From NCBI RefSeq assembly GCF_019175385.1, contig NC_083345.1:7789205-7853204 (forward strand): DNA of 64,000 nucleotides. The letters run 5' to 3'. Every line of letters begins with the position of its first letter. Position 1 is the first letter of the stretch. A model generated the notes under the pieces. The model was given only the letters and a program-made list of their open reading frames with translations. It had not been told where the DNA came from and made no database searches. Below are positions 39,706 to 51,141 of this stretch, piece by piece. The translations under genes and the position numbers were made by a program. This stretch comes from Lycium barbarum (Eukaryota; Streptophyta; Magnoliopsida; Solanales; Solanaceae).

Positions 39706-40256
39706 GGATATGGCTCTCCTCCAGTGAGCCTTCTGTCCAGTTCCTCCAGTTGCCCTCTGGATTTTTGACACCTGGCACTTACTAAATCAATTGGCTAATA
39801 ATCATTCTATCAATCCAATCACTCACACGCACTAATCAGCCCCTTTTATGTTTTCCCTCCCAAGTCCCAATCTACATTTAAAAGAACGGAAATTACATAG
39901 AGAGATCCCTGCTGCTGCAATATTGATGCACGGAGCAAACTGGGCTGCAATATGATCACTACATTCCCATATTCATTTTATTGTTGCAGAGAAGAACCTT
40001 GATTTGCTGAAGGTTTAGAAACTTAAATATTTGTGTGTTCTAAAACATTTAAGTTTGTAAACCTTCAGCAAATCAAGATTCTTCTCTGCAACAATAAAAT
40101 GAATATGGGAATGTAGTGATCATAAAAGGGGCTGATTAGTGCGTGTGAATGATTGGATTGATAGAATGAATATTAGCCAATTGATTTAGTAAGTGCCAGG
40201 TGTCAAAAATCCAGAGGGCAACTGGACAGAAAGCTCACTGGAGGGGAGCAAGATCC
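39706..40256. mobile_element. Foldback MITE of Mutator (MULE) type
   Basis: 551 bp in which the left arm is the reverse complement of the right arm over most of its length, from GGATATGGCTC to GGATCTTGCTC. It is flanked by an exact 9-bp duplication GAGGGAAAA (39697-39705 and 40257-40265), the size expected for Mutator-type transposition. A second segment ('tgatcactacattcccatat' to 'tttgctgaaggttt') is part of the same palindrome, with the centre near 40034. Confidence 0.88.
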
Positions 40257-40688
40257 GAGGGAAAAAAGGATCAACACATTGAAATCCATAAACATAGAGC
40301 TAGATTAATAATTTTCTAAGACCAAATTGCCATGAATTTTGTTTTGCGTTGCCTGAAAAGAGAAGGGCCACTTCTTGCTTCTTCATATTAGCAAACACAT
40401 AGCTATCTATCACAAATAAATTTTACAAATATCATAATATTTGACTGATAAAATAAAATAAAAGATCTATAATAACCTTAGTCTTTCCTGTTATAAAGAT
40501 TTATATTCGCAGACATTTCTCCATCACGAGCATAATTTTTAGCATCATACATTATCACCTGCCAAAGATAAAGTTGATTTTCTTGTATGACAATTGTATC
40601 TTCAAAATGTTCATGTATTTATCCATGAAACTTTAGGTGTGAAAATCATTTTCACCCCCAACTCCCCCAACTTTGCTTTAAAAATCAA

Positions 40689-40707
40689 CCCCCCCCCCCC
40701 CCCCCCC
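40689..40707. repeat. Poly(C) run
   Basis: Nineteen consecutive C on the plus strand in AT-rich surroundings. Possibly length-variable or a sequencing-sensitive site. Confidence 0.85.
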
Positions 40708-40796
40708 GAACAAAGTCAATAGTTCATTTGTAATATGCTTAATTGGAAAACAAATAATATATCTAGGAATATAAAGGTTAGAAAAGAACATGGTTA

Positions 40797-41060
40797 AAAT
40801 TTGAATTTTGTTTTTGAATTCAAAAGCTTAGATAAGGATTGATTTGATTTGGATCAAACTCCTCATAATTTGCTTTGGATCACACGATGTATATTTTAAA
40901 ATCCAAAACAAAATTCCTTAGACTTATTTTTAATAGAAAATTTAACCACACGGTTAAATACTTGAATTTTTGTTTTTAAATTCAAAATCTTAGATAAGGT
41001 TTGAATTGATTTGGATCAAGCTCCACATAAAGGGTTTTGGATCACGCAGGACATATTTTA
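40797..41060. repeat. Diverged direct duplication
   Basis: Two copies of about 100 bp or more, starting 'gaattttgtttttgaattc' (about 40803) and 'gaatttttgtttttaaattc' (about 40965), both followed by 'gatttggatcaa.ctcc.cataa'. Older than the 209-bp duplication. Confidence 0.65.
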
Positions 41061-42234
41061 AATTCTCATCTCAAATTCAAATAGAAATACTTAAGCTACT
41101 ACAACTTAGATTTTATTTACTATTTAGATTTGGTTAAATCTGATTTCCATATTTAGATGGGATGAATTCATCTAAGATGAATATTTCAAAAGAGAAAAAG
41201 AGAATAATCATCTAATTTTGGCTTAAATTCTGTATGTTAAACAATTCACTAAATAAGTCGAAACATTAAATTCTAAACCTGGTAAATCTGATGGTAGGTG
41301 GTAAAATTTGAAACTTGAACCCATAATGTTCAAATTTTGAATCCGTATCTATTAGAAATTAAAAATATGTGGTAAATGACTTACTATAATTGACAAAAAT
41401 GTAATGATCATCTAAAAGTTTTAAATGCTAATGTGTATAAGTTAAATCAGAAGTGCTTGGGAAAAAATATAACATGAGATAATCATATATTTCCCAAAAA
41501 GAAGCAATATTCAAGATCATGTAAAGCTAAGTTAACAAACTCTCATTCATTTGAATTAATAAATAGAACACAAAATTGAATCTTGTAGAATATTGTGTAG
41601 CTTTGTCAAAAGACAAAAGAGGCTAAGTTGTATTATGTACAAACAAATGTGACTATTAAAAAGAGAGTGCTTTAGCATATAAGGGAACTTCTATAGAATA
41701 TAGACTACCACCTCCATCAGCCTCATCCTGCGGCAAGTACTAAGGTGCCATAATGGATCTCCCTTGTTGCAAATGACCATTGTGAATAACATCAACTTTG
41801 GCTGACTTGTTGCACAACTTAGACAGTGATGATGTAACCAAAAGATTTTTGTTAGATAGTATTATATGTTAAGGTTGTAATATAACTAAAGTAGAAGGTC
41901 ATTTGGTAATAGAACAAATACAATTTACCACTTACCAGGTTCACATAAAAGAATGTATCGACTGGCGTCCCAGCATGCATGATTGCATTCGACATGTATT
42001 GTTGCACACACAAACCATTTCGCATCACACAAACCATTTCGCATCTCAAGCGACTGCTGTATTTCATTAATATAGAGATCTGATATGTACAAAGAAGAAA
42101 ATAAGAATCCACATGTTCCATTAACCAATTGAACAACAAATAGGGCAAAAGTAAATTAAGATACATTAGTCATTGAGGAGATAGGCATCAAAAATGAAGA
42201 TGTTGTCAGTCATATATATGAGATCTTATTTCGA

Positions 42235-42420
42235 AGAGCAACACATCTTGCTTTTCCTGCATCAATCTGAAATGTCACAACTATAGACTTCATATCTGCA
42301 ATGAAAATTGGTGTTAATATTGCAAAAAAATGTATTCAAAACAGAACGTTCATGTGCTCATAATTACCTGCTCGGAAAGCGATAGAGATAGCAATTCCAA
42401 GCCTGTTAACCCTCCTTTTA
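42235..42420 (-). pseudogene. Possible captured exon pair, unknown protein
   Basis: On the minus strand a frame reading RLGIAISIAFRA ends at a GT donor (about 42368). After a short AT-rich stretch with a TTTCATTGCAG acceptor (about 42299) it resumes in phase as DMKSIVVTFQIDAGKARC and ALRNK. A further open segment lies at 41925-42128 and contains an 18-bp tandem duplication ('gcgaaatggtttgtgtgat'). I do not recognise the protein. Being in the same strand as the Helitron and inside it fits gene-fragment capture, but the evidence is only splice-like signals. Confidence 0.3.
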
Positions 42421-43330
42421 TAATAATGATATAAATAGGATTCAAATATTTTATCTTCAATTCAAATTCAAACGTTTTTTTTTTATCTCAATCGAAATCT
42501 ATCTAAGATTTGTTTATCTCAATTCAAAATATATTAGCTGTCAATTTAAATAACATATATTTTTCCATATTAAAATGACATAAGATTAATTTTGTATCGA
42601 CTGCTAAGCTTTAAAAGATTTAAATTGATACATACGGTTTGGAGGATCTTTTTAAATAGGACTCTTCTATTGAAATTGTAGAAATTTGATTAGAGATTGA
42701 TACGGTTTGGATTTAAAAAAATAAATAAAAAATTAGGACCATTTTATTGAAATACATCCTAGTTCATTGAATAAAAGAACGTAATAATTTTTGAGATAAC
42801 ATAAGGATGCAAATTTGGATAGCTTGCATTTGAATTTTTAACTTTATTTTCTAATATCATTTAATAGATAAGTAACCATAATTTAAAAAATAGGTTTAAA
42901 GGAGTTTAATACTAAGATAATCAATTTGGTTGAATTTTCGGATTATCTATAAAGAGTCCTTCTTGATAAGAATCCCGGATTAACTTTAAAAGATGTAGCT
43001 ACAATTCAAATTCATCACTAATCAACTTTAAATGATATATATTTTTAGTTTGAAATGTCTTTTTTTGAATTCAAGTTTATTCTTATTACATAATCAAGTT
43101 AACTTTGTCTTAAAATTGTCAAGTGGCTTGTTTTTAGCTTGCCACTTAGCTTAACCACATTGCTTGTACCTTTTTATATATATATATATATATAGATATA
43201 GAAGATATGAAAACTTCAATCAAACAATTGAAAACAACGAAAAATGACCAAACTTCAATCATTTCCATTTCTGACCTTTGCTAAAAAGTTATCCCAACCG
43301 CACACGTATCTTTGCATTGTTGAATATTGA

Positions 43331-43361
43331 CTAGATAAGGTATAGCCCGTGCAAAGCACGG
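43331..43361 (-). mobile_element. Helitron 3' end, second family
   Basis: On the minus strand CCGTGC-TTT-GCACGG (43347-43361) is followed after 12 nt by CTAG|T (43331-43334). The Helitron body would extend to the right, but its TC start was not located. Confidence 0.55.
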
Positions 43362-43499
43362 ACCCAACACACACCATGCATGTAATTTAAGGTGATCATA
43401 TAAAAGCTTTAAAATCTTTCTTATTTAAAGTTTAACTCTTAATTAGTTTGTTCTTTTTTTAACATGATGCATGTAAATTAAGGTGATCTATATATGGGG

Positions 43500-43580
43500 A
43501 TCTTAATTAGTAGCTCCATTGCTTGGCTACCTGAACTTTCACTTGGTTGGCGAGAGTTCGATTCCCCACCTTGTAATCCC
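43500..43580 (+). mobile_element. tRNA-related SINE-like fragment
   Basis: Contains GAGTTCGATTCCCC, close to a pol III B box, 12-50 bp after a weak A-box-like stretch. It lacks a clear poly-A/T tail or target duplication, so this is tentative. It is not a functional tRNA: no cloverleaf can be drawn. Confidence 0.3.
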
Positions 43581-43584
43581 CCCC

Positions 43585-43775
43585 AATTTGCACGATTGCC
43601 CTTATTCGGGGGTGGTCTTTAATTTTTGTCATTCGCCTAGAAATTCATGGGTTCCAGATTCGAACTCCCGCTCAATCAAAAATTAAAAAAAAAAATCGCA
43701 AGGCAGAGTGTCGTAGCAAAATAGGCCTATTCAGGCAAAAGAAAAAAAAATTGCCTTAAGGCAGACTTTTGCCTC
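43585..43775. mobile_element. Partial copy of the 'atgccgg' foldback family
   Basis: Shares with 53576-54272 the order 'ttgcccttattcgggggtgg', 'tctttaatttttg', a 'gggttc.agattcgaactcc' segment and 'cgcaaggcagag'. Only one arm is present. Confidence 0.5.
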
Positions 43776-43960
43776 AACCCAGTGTGACTTACACTTCGTA
43801 TCCCAAAACCAACCAAAACGAACACATGCATGGATTTAGTTGTACAAATGTGGAAGCGAAGAACCCGGACGACATACCATTTTCACAACATCAATGACCA
43901 TCAATAGAAAAAAAACTCAAATTTTGAAAGAGTGTGGAATATGGAGAAGCAACTCAGTAA

Positions 43961-43963
<3 letters not shown>

Positions 43964-44021
<58 letters not shown>
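43964..44021. repeat. (AT)n microsatellite
   Basis: About 58 bp of uninterrupted AT dinucleotide. Confidence 0.95.
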
Positions 44022-44024
<3 letters not shown>

Positions 44025-44742
44025 ATACTGAAAGACGAAGAAGAAAAAAGCACAGGAAAAAGTTTAAAAAACTCACCCGAAGAGATAGATGGAACTTCAA
44101 AATAGGGAAGGAATAGCGATTAGCAATGGAGAATTGTGAAGAGAACTGCAATTGGCCAGCGGAATTATCAATTCATCCAAAATTTAGAATTGAAAAAGTA
44201 TGACATTACCTTCCAGACATGAACTGGAAAGTTGAAAAGCATACCTATGAAGAGAACTAAAGAGTTCATTGATGAACACCGGATATCTTGCGTTGGAATG
44301 CTAAAGACCAAGACGGATGGTTCTAATTAGGTTTTGATAATTATATATATATTTTTAATTTCTCATTCGATGTTTGATATTTATTTTGAGGACGGATTAA
44401 TTTAGACTCATTCCAGGACGTCCTATTTTGGAGTAACACGCATCCTACTAAAAGTCTTTTTATATCTAGGAGTTGAATTCAAAATCTGTAATTAAGACGA
44501 AAAGGTACTTGTTACTCCACCAGAATCTATAATGATTTTTGATAGATATTATTCTTTCATTTTTTTTCTTTTATTGTTCTATTAGTACAAGTGAATTTCC
44601 AAGTACATATAGTCAATCGACACACTATAAACGAATTCCTCATGGTGAAGTAATTACAAGAATTTTTGGGTTTGCAAATAAGTTAAACATAAAATTAAGA
44701 ATAAGTTGATTAATAATGTACATCAATGTATTTTTATAAGCA
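44022..44742. other. Non-coding stretch
   Basis: No gene or recognisable element; short open frames only. Confidence 0.5.
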
Positions 44743-45225
44743 TTTTGTTTGGTCTAAGTAAAAAGATTTGTCGATTATATTATTAGTTGTATAATCATAT
44801 GTGATTAACAAAATTAGCGTTAAATAATTAAAAATCAATTTATAGATACTAATTTTATTTTTCTCTAATAAAAACAATTTTAATTAATAAATTTTGAGCA
44901 TAAGCTATATCAACTATTGATACTTTTATTTATTGTATCAGATTTTGATATTTTGTTCTAATATTATGTGTATTTTTGTATTTATTATTGGCTTTTTGTT
45001 TGGTCTAAATAATTTTTTTTATCGATTATAGGTTTAGTTGTAATGATATATGATTAACATAATTAACATTAAATAGTTAAAATTAATCTATAGTTACTAA
45101 TTTTATTTTTTCTCGAATAAAAATAATTTTAATTAATAAATTTTGAGCATAAGCTATATTAACTATGGATACGTTATTTTATTGTATCGGATTTTGATGT
45201 TTTGTTCTAATATTGTGCGTATTTC
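44743..45225. repeat. 251-bp tandem duplication, diverged
   Basis: Copy 1 starts 'ttttgtttggtctaagt' (44743) and copy 2 'ttttgtttggtctaaat' (44994). Both contain 'attaataaattttgagcata' and 'gattttgat.ttttgttcta'. Divergence is clearly higher than in the 209-bp duplication at 38325. Confidence 0.85.
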
Positions 45226-45803
45226 ACAAGTTAGATTAGTTTTTATTAATACATAATCAAAATATCTTGCAAAAGAAACACATAGAACGTTTGATTTAGT
45301 TCATACAAATAGTGAAATTAATTACTAAAAGGGTAAACCTTCATTTGGATTTCAAAAATGTTATGCCACAATATATTTTATAAAATACACCGCAAAATAT
45401 AAATAATGTATATTCATGTCATAAAAATAAAAATTATTCAACCTTTCACAATATTGTATATAGTCAAATTGTGGAAGTACAAAGAATACATAAATGAAAT
45501 CAAGAAGACTTGAAATTATGTGAAGCATAAAGAATATAGTGAAAAGTAAAAGTGAAAAAAGTAACACGTGGTTAGAGGCATAATTACATGCTACTTGAAA
45601 AATGTTATTTATAACGAAGACAAATAATTTGGGGAAAATATTGTTTAACTTAAATCACTAAATAGGAAGGGTGGGAAGGAGTGCATTGAAGAAGAGAGTG
45701 GTGGAAAATGGGGTCCACAGAAGATTTAATGGAAATACCATAAATATTGGATGTAAAATTTCAATATTACCCTTGATTGTCCACCTTTCACTTTTCCATA
45801 TAG

Positions 45804-45810
45804 TATAAAT
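45804..45810 (+). promoter_or_regulatory. TATA box of the dioxygenase gene
   Basis: TATAAAT lies 89 bp upstream of the chosen ATG, a usual distance for a plant promoter with a short leader. No other box is closer. Confidence 0.5.
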
Positions 45811-45898
45811 TCACATTGGTTATGAGCATGAGCACTAAGCCACTAACTAATAGAAATAGTTGCTCAGGAAACTTAGCCTTGTTGAAATAAGAACAAAT

Positions 45899-47845
45899 AT
45901 GTCCGGAACTGCAGATTCTCAAGCTGACTTAACAATGGATTACGATCCATTGAAGGAAATAAAAGCTTTTGATGATACAAAAGCTGGTGTGAAGGGACTA
46001 GTTGATGCTGGAATAGTAGAAATACCAAAAATTTTCATTAGGCCACCTCATGAACTTGCTGAAGAGTTGACGCAGGGAAAGTCAACTCTACAGGTTCCAG
46101 TGATAGATCTCAGTGGCATAGAGATTCAAGATCGACGTAAGAAGATTGTCGATGAAATAAGGGAAGCATCAGAGAAGTGGGGATTTTTCCGACTGATAAA
46201 TCATGGGGTTCCTCCAAGTGTTTTGGAAGGAATGATTGATGGGATTCGTGATTTTCACGAACAAGATGCTGAAGTGAAGAAAGAGTACTATTCGTGCGAT
46301 GTAGGGAGAAATGTTAGATACCATAGCAATCCTCATATAAATCAAACAAAGACTGCAAAATGGAGGGACACATTGAACATTTCTACACTAGCTTCTGGTC
46401 ACATTGAACCTGAAGAAATACCAGCAATTTGCAGGTAACTATCCATTCTTCTGCATTTGAATCGCAATTCTATGTCAGCCCTGTTCTAGTTGAAATTGGT
46501 TAAGTAAAGTTCAGAACTATTGAATTTTAGCAAGGCCAATTGTATGTTTTATGTTCTGGCTTTGTAGAAAATCGAATATGAGCAGAGATGTTAAGTATTA
46601 CAGTATTTAGCTGTTTTTTTTCCAACATGGATTCTTCTTATCGTCGTAATCTTGGATGCTTTCTGGGTGGAATTGCTCCATCGATGTTACCAAATGAACA
46701 TACACACCGGTCTCACGTAACGTCCATAGCACAATTACGGATTTGTAGAGGTTTTTAGGGATTATTTACGCTTTCATTTCCTTAGTTAGAATCATATACA
46801 TGTATACATACCTCTTATTCTTGGAATATCACTAGGAAATTCCTCTGTTGTCTCGTATATAATATTTATGGTATCAAAGCCGGATGTGGTTCTTCGCCCG
46901 AACCTGGTTCTTGGAATATTTTGATCCAACTTTATCCTCATGAAGCAGTTAAGATTAATCAGTGATGCTGCATGCTGAAATCTTTGGACATAGGGAATTC
47001 TACACATCTAGGTGTTTCTCTTTCAGTAAAGGCCACAATTCTTTTGATATGGTAGATCAGAATATCTTAAATCTTTTTGAGTTCTGTAACTTTGTATCTT
47101 TGGTATTTTCCTAATATCCAGGAAGACATCTCTCGAGTACATAAATCATGTGATGAAACTTGGGGAAATTATTCTTGGCTTACTATCAGAAGCTCTTGGG
47201 CTAAAACCTGACCATTTGAAAGCCACAGAATGTGACAAAGGACAAGTATTTGTATGCCATTACTACCCAGCATGCCCTCAGCCAGAGCTAACTCTTGGTG
47301 TCGCTAAGCATAAAGATCCTGCTTTCCTCGCCTTTCTGCTGCAAGATCAAATTGGCGGCCTTCAAGTCATGCATAATAACCAATGGGCCAATGTTGAACC
47401 GATTGAACATGGATTGGTTGTTAGTATTGCTGACTTTCTTCAGGTTTGCAATAAAATACAGCTTTTTTTTTTCTCATTTATCTTCAATTTTTATGAATTT
47501 GTTAGTTATCTCAGTCTGATTTTGTAACAGATCCTATCAAATGACAAGTTTGTAAGTGCAGAACATAGAGTTGTAGCGAATAAGATAGGACCAAGGATAT
47601 CAGTGGCAAGCTTTTTCACCGGTGTTTTTGAACCTCCAAAGATGTATGGTCCAATCAAAGAGCTCATATCAGAAGAAAACCCCCCACTATATAAAGAATT
47701 TCTTGTGAGCGATTACATCACGAAGCTTTCCTCTAAGCCACCTGATAAGTCTGGTCTTGATCTTTTCAGACTGGTATCGCCTAGCAGCAGTGAACATCTG
47801 TATGGTCCTTCTGAAAACACTATAATCATGTGTACTGGTCAATGA
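45899..47845 (+). CDS. 2-oxoglutarate/Fe(II) dioxygenase, ACC-oxidase-homolog (E8-like)
   Basis: Three exons: 45899-46434, 47122-47443 and 47531-47845, encoding 390 residues. Both introns (687 and 87 bp) have GT..AG ends and the frame is kept. I chose the ATG at 45899 (MSGTADSQA); the open frame upstream has no ATG. The N-terminal DIOX_N part contains VPVIDLSGIE and EKWGFFRLINHGVP (about residues 64-110). The Fe(II)/2OG domain follows, with the HxD pair H242/D244 (KHKD), distal H298 (AEHRV) and the 2OG-binding R308xS310 (RIS), so catalytic residues are intact. It is cytosolic in type, with no signal peptide. Members of this group oxidise small specialised metabolites; true ACC oxidases are a separate branch, and the substrate here cannot be told. 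The last 25 residues or so (VSPSSSEHLYGPSENTIIMCTGQ) look unlike the usual family end. No gene neighbours are in the window. Confidence 0.9.
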
Positions 47846-48616
47846 AAGTTTGTGATTTGCTGCACATTAGTATACATAACAATGTCAAAGTTTTTGATTT
47901 GCTGCACAGTAGTGCTTTACCAATGAGTAATTAGCTAAGAGCACTTGCGTTCTCCTTTGAACTACTAGAGCACTTCTTGTCATGAAATTCGCAGCCACCT
48001 GTTTGCATTTTCTTCTATTTGCACCAAATTGTTTGCTTCATTCTCTGTGAGCATGGTCTTTAGTTCAATCGGTTATGAAGCCGTCAATATACCATCCATG
48101 TTGAGTGTTCTGCATTACCAGCTACTAGCCTATTACCGATTATGTAAGACATGAAGACATTTTTAACCTCATTACTAAGATATCTTTTGGAAAGGGAACT
48201 GCGAAATATCACTCCAGAGTGGTCGCAAAAGATTGGAAAAGAAAAAGAGTGAATGGAAAAGAGAGTATTTTACTATTGTGTACCATGTGAAGAGATTGAA
48301 TAGACCTCGTTCATAGGGAAGTAAAATTTTCAACAGATGATGATGACTTTGGAATAAACAAAATGACATTAAAGATCATAAGATTTCTAGCAGTTAACTA
48401 AGATTACATGGATCAGATGACCAACTAGCATGGAGGAGGAGTCAGGCAATGTTTTCTCGCACTAGTAATACACTCTTGAACATTTTTTGACAATAAGCAA
48501 AGATTAATGAAAAGGATTTACCAGTATTACTACAAGTTTTTGGGGTTAAATTTTAGGAATGGTTTTGTGTTTGTTTCGAGTGTGCTGATTTACCCGAGAA
48601 ATCTCAAAATCCCATT
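47846..48616. other. Downstream region of the dioxygenase gene
   Basis: Probably 3' UTR at first, then intergenic. A 27-bp segment ('gtttgtgatttgctgcacat') is repeated with slight change at about 47847 and 47890, the first copy overlapping the position just after the stop codon. Confidence 0.5.
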
Positions 48617-48634
48617 TATCCTAACCACTCATCA

Positions 48635-48897
48635 ACAACAACAACCCAGTGAAATCCCACATTGTGGGGTCTGGGGAGGGTAGAGTGTACGCAGACCTTA
48701 CTCCTACCAAGGTAGGACGACTGTTTTCGAAAGACCCTCGACTTAATAAAAGCATAAAAAGAAGTCAGATAAGGTTAAGAGATTCAAATCGATATGAAAT
48801 GAAATAATGCAAGCGACACAAATAACACAGGATAATCAAAGCAAAGGAAATAACAGATAATAGCAGAAATCTGAGCACAGTGCCTGTGTCTTCATAA
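48635..48897 (+). mobile_element. Au-type SINE insertion
   Basis: The 5' part carries 'cccacattgtggggtctggg', 'gtagagtgtacgcagacctt' and 'cgaaagaccctcgact', the conserved body of the Au SINE family widespread in plants. The insertion is bordered by an exact 18-bp duplication TATCCTAACCACTCATCA (48617-48634 and 48898-48915). The 3' two-thirds is not standard Au sequence, so the unit may be a longer composite retroposon. Confidence 0.8.
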
Positions 48898-48915
48898 TAT
48901 CCTAACCACTCATCA

Positions 48916-49709
48916 GACCTCCATAATATATTAGAATGAATAGTCTCAGTGCCTGTGACTTCAATCTCCATGGAATATGTGCTTTAACTCAAACAACTTG
49001 AGAAATGAAATTTTCAGTCACCCTTTACTATGCAGTAAATATAACTTGTTACTCTTGTTCTGAATTCCTATTGATTTTTACTCTTATGGGTTTACAAGTG
49101 AATTGAAGGCTAATGACTACCTATAGAACCAAGATTTTGCAACCAAGTTGCTATACAGAACTGATAAATGGTTAATGCACAGTTCTTCTAAACTAGAGGT
49201 CCTAAGCCATATGTAAAACTCTAGTTCTTAATTGAAGGGGGTCTAATTATTTCCTTAGCACAGCTATACTAGTTTTTGATGTATAGTATAGGTGGCTAGT
49301 CAATCTCCATAAATTTTCTCCCAAAAGATAGGATATATATACTGATCCAATTTATATGTGCGCCTTTTTACTCCAAGCCTTCATTCTTTTTGGTAAGTAT
49401 ACTTACTTACACCTAGGCCTGAAAGGCATGGAGTATCAAAAGTCAATATTGGAACTTTCCTTTTGACTCTCTCCTTTTTCACTTATGACAGGAGAGCTTA
49501 AATTGCCACCTTTTTATTGAATGTCAAGGCACTCCAGTATTAAACTTGTGCCTAAATCTTTGCCTTGATTGCAGTTCAAAATGATGGCATTTTATATTTG
49601 TATTAAATATCGCTATAGTTAGCCGTACGAGTAGAAAATTGAGGGCAACGACATTTGAACTCTTGTAAAATTTTCTTGTACTTGTTTGCTAGTATTAGTA
49701 TTGCTTGAC
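48916..49709. other. Intergenic, nothing recognised
   Basis: No gene or repeat identified. A short echo of the sequence before 48897 ('cagtgcctgtg.cttca') occurs at 48948-48963. Confidence 0.5.
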
Positions 49710-49728
49710 ACAAGCAATCATGTTGAGT

Positions 49729-49922
49729 TTTTTTTTTTTTTTTGGTCAAATGATAAGATTTTATTAAACTAGTAATCGTTCTGTAAACTAGCTATTGGAC
49801 TAAGCTAGATTCTGAAAAATACTAACCCAAAAATCTATAGCTACATCTGGACACACAAAAATTTCAGAAGCAACTTATACTCTAGGAAAACAAATAAGAC
49901 TATCTAGACAATTTGCCCATGT
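49729..49922 (-). mobile_element. Poly(A)-tailed retroposon (SINE or truncated LINE)
   Basis: Starts with a T-tract of about 16 on the plus strand, i.e. a poly(A) tail on the minus strand, followed by 'ggtcaaatgataagatttta', a common plant LINE 3'-end type. Flanked by a 19-bp duplication with two mismatches: ACAAGCAATCATGTTGAGT (49710-49728) and ACAAGCAATAATGTTAAGT (49923-49941). Only 194 bp, so a SINE or a strongly 5'-truncated LINE. Confidence 0.75.
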
Positions 49923-49941
49923 ACAAGCAATAATGTTAAGT

Positions 49942-50351
49942 TAAAGTGCTATACTACTATTAGGCTACTAGCTTTTTCATACAGTCAGGTATTTTTATAC
50001 TAAGTGGACACTCTTTTTGATCCAAAGGGAGTACTCTTTTACGGTAAGGAGATTTTTTTTCCCTTTCTTTCTTTTCTTGGATTAAAGAATACTGCTTAAA
50101 GTTTGTTACTGTTCTTGTTTTTGGCAGAAAATTGTTACTTATTTAAATTGTGGGATAAGCGTATTCTTTTTTATACTTGACGAAAAAAATGTGAAGAAAA
50201 CTTATAAAATGTAATGTCACATAAAATGCAAAGAGACTATTCACTATTTCAAATTCATTGTACTAATTTGGACTTCTAGAGGGAGAAAGAGGAAAACGGA
50301 AAAAGAAAGTTATTTAATTACATATTCTATTTTCATTAAATTAATAAATGT
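49942..50351. other. Intergenic, nothing recognised
   Basis: AT-rich; no gene or repeat identified. Confidence 0.5.
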
Positions 50352-50455
50352 GTCGAGGGTCTACCAGAAACAACCTCTCTACCTTTCAAGTCAGGGGTAA
50401 GGTTTGCTTACACTCTACCCACCTCAGACCTCACTTTGTGACATTTCACTAGGGG
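50352..50455 (-). mobile_element. Au-type SINE, reversed and diverged
   Basis: On the plus strand it reads 'gtcgagggtctaccagaaac', 'ggggtaaggtttgcttacac' and 'tctacccacctcagacctca', the complement of the Au body seen at 48635. No target duplication found. Confidence 0.65.
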
Positions 50456-50723
50456 AAAAAGATCGAGTGTAGTAGTATTGCTTCAAGCAATGTTCAATGG
50501 CCTTTTAGATTCATGCCTAGTGGATCATAAGACAGTTTATGGTCGAGATTTATTTCAAATCTTGCACTTAAAAGAAAAACTAAAAATGGTAAAAATAATA
50601 CTAATGGCATCCATTAACCTAACCCACGTTTTCTTTTGGTTTTTTCTTTTAATACTTTCTTCCTTTTAAAGTGCATTTCGAAATTGTTTACATTTTGCAA
50701 GCAAACTTTTTCAAGATTCAAAA
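50456..50723. other. Short intergenic stretch before the LTR
   Basis: No gene or repeat identified. The last bases (TCAAAA) may include the target duplication of the next element, which cannot be verified because its other end lies outside the window. Confidence 0.5.
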
Positions 50724-51134
50724 TGTTACACCTCGTAGTCGTGTACGTGAAACCTATTAGGCGTTAGTTGTTTAATCCTAGACGTGGAGCATTTATCTCA
50801 TGGTTACGAGGGTTTAAGTTCATATAATAAGCTATGAAAGACTCTCGAACCAAGCAAATCAAGAAAAATAAGTTTGTCGAAAAATTTGAAATAGAATTTT
50901 GAGTCAACTTTGGAGGGGTATATCTCCATGTATATTAGGAGTTTTAAGGTGTTTCAAAATCCTAAAATGAAGTTCGTTGAGTCTACTTTCGAATGTAACA
51001 AACCGCTCGTCGATAGGACTTTCGAGTAGAGAATTATGGACGTTACAAACTGAGCTGACAAAGCAGAAACAGAGCTGCTACAGTACCGCTGCATTACTGC
51101 TACAGTGCTGCTACAGTGCTGCCGCCTCAGCTAC

Positions 51135-51141
51135 TATAAAA
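51135..51141 (+). promoter_or_regulatory. TATA box of the 5' LTR
   Basis: TATAAAA at 411 bp from the LTR start, just after a run of CTACAG/TGCTACAG repeats (51075-51120). Identical in the 3' LTR (62475-62481), so transcription probably starts near 51165. Confidence 0.65.

Larger units (their letters stand above)
38879..43196 (-). mobile_element. Candidate Helitron, 4.3 kb
   Basis: On the minus strand it would start A|TCTATATATATA (43196) and end in a 6-bp perfect hairpin (CCGCGC/GCGCGG, 38892-38906), 9 nt, then CTAG|T (38879). Insertion between A and T, a TC start, and a hairpin before CTRR are the family rules. No RepHel helicase is visible, so it is non-autonomous. It carries a Tourist-like MITE, a MULE-type foldback MITE, a diverged internal duplication and possible captured exons. 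The 3' end is firm; the 5' end is inferred and lies beside an (AT)n tract. Confidence 0.5.

Noticed and set aside
43510..43570. Functional tRNA gene
   Set aside because: Only a B-box-like string is present; no cloverleaf or anticodon arm can be drawn.
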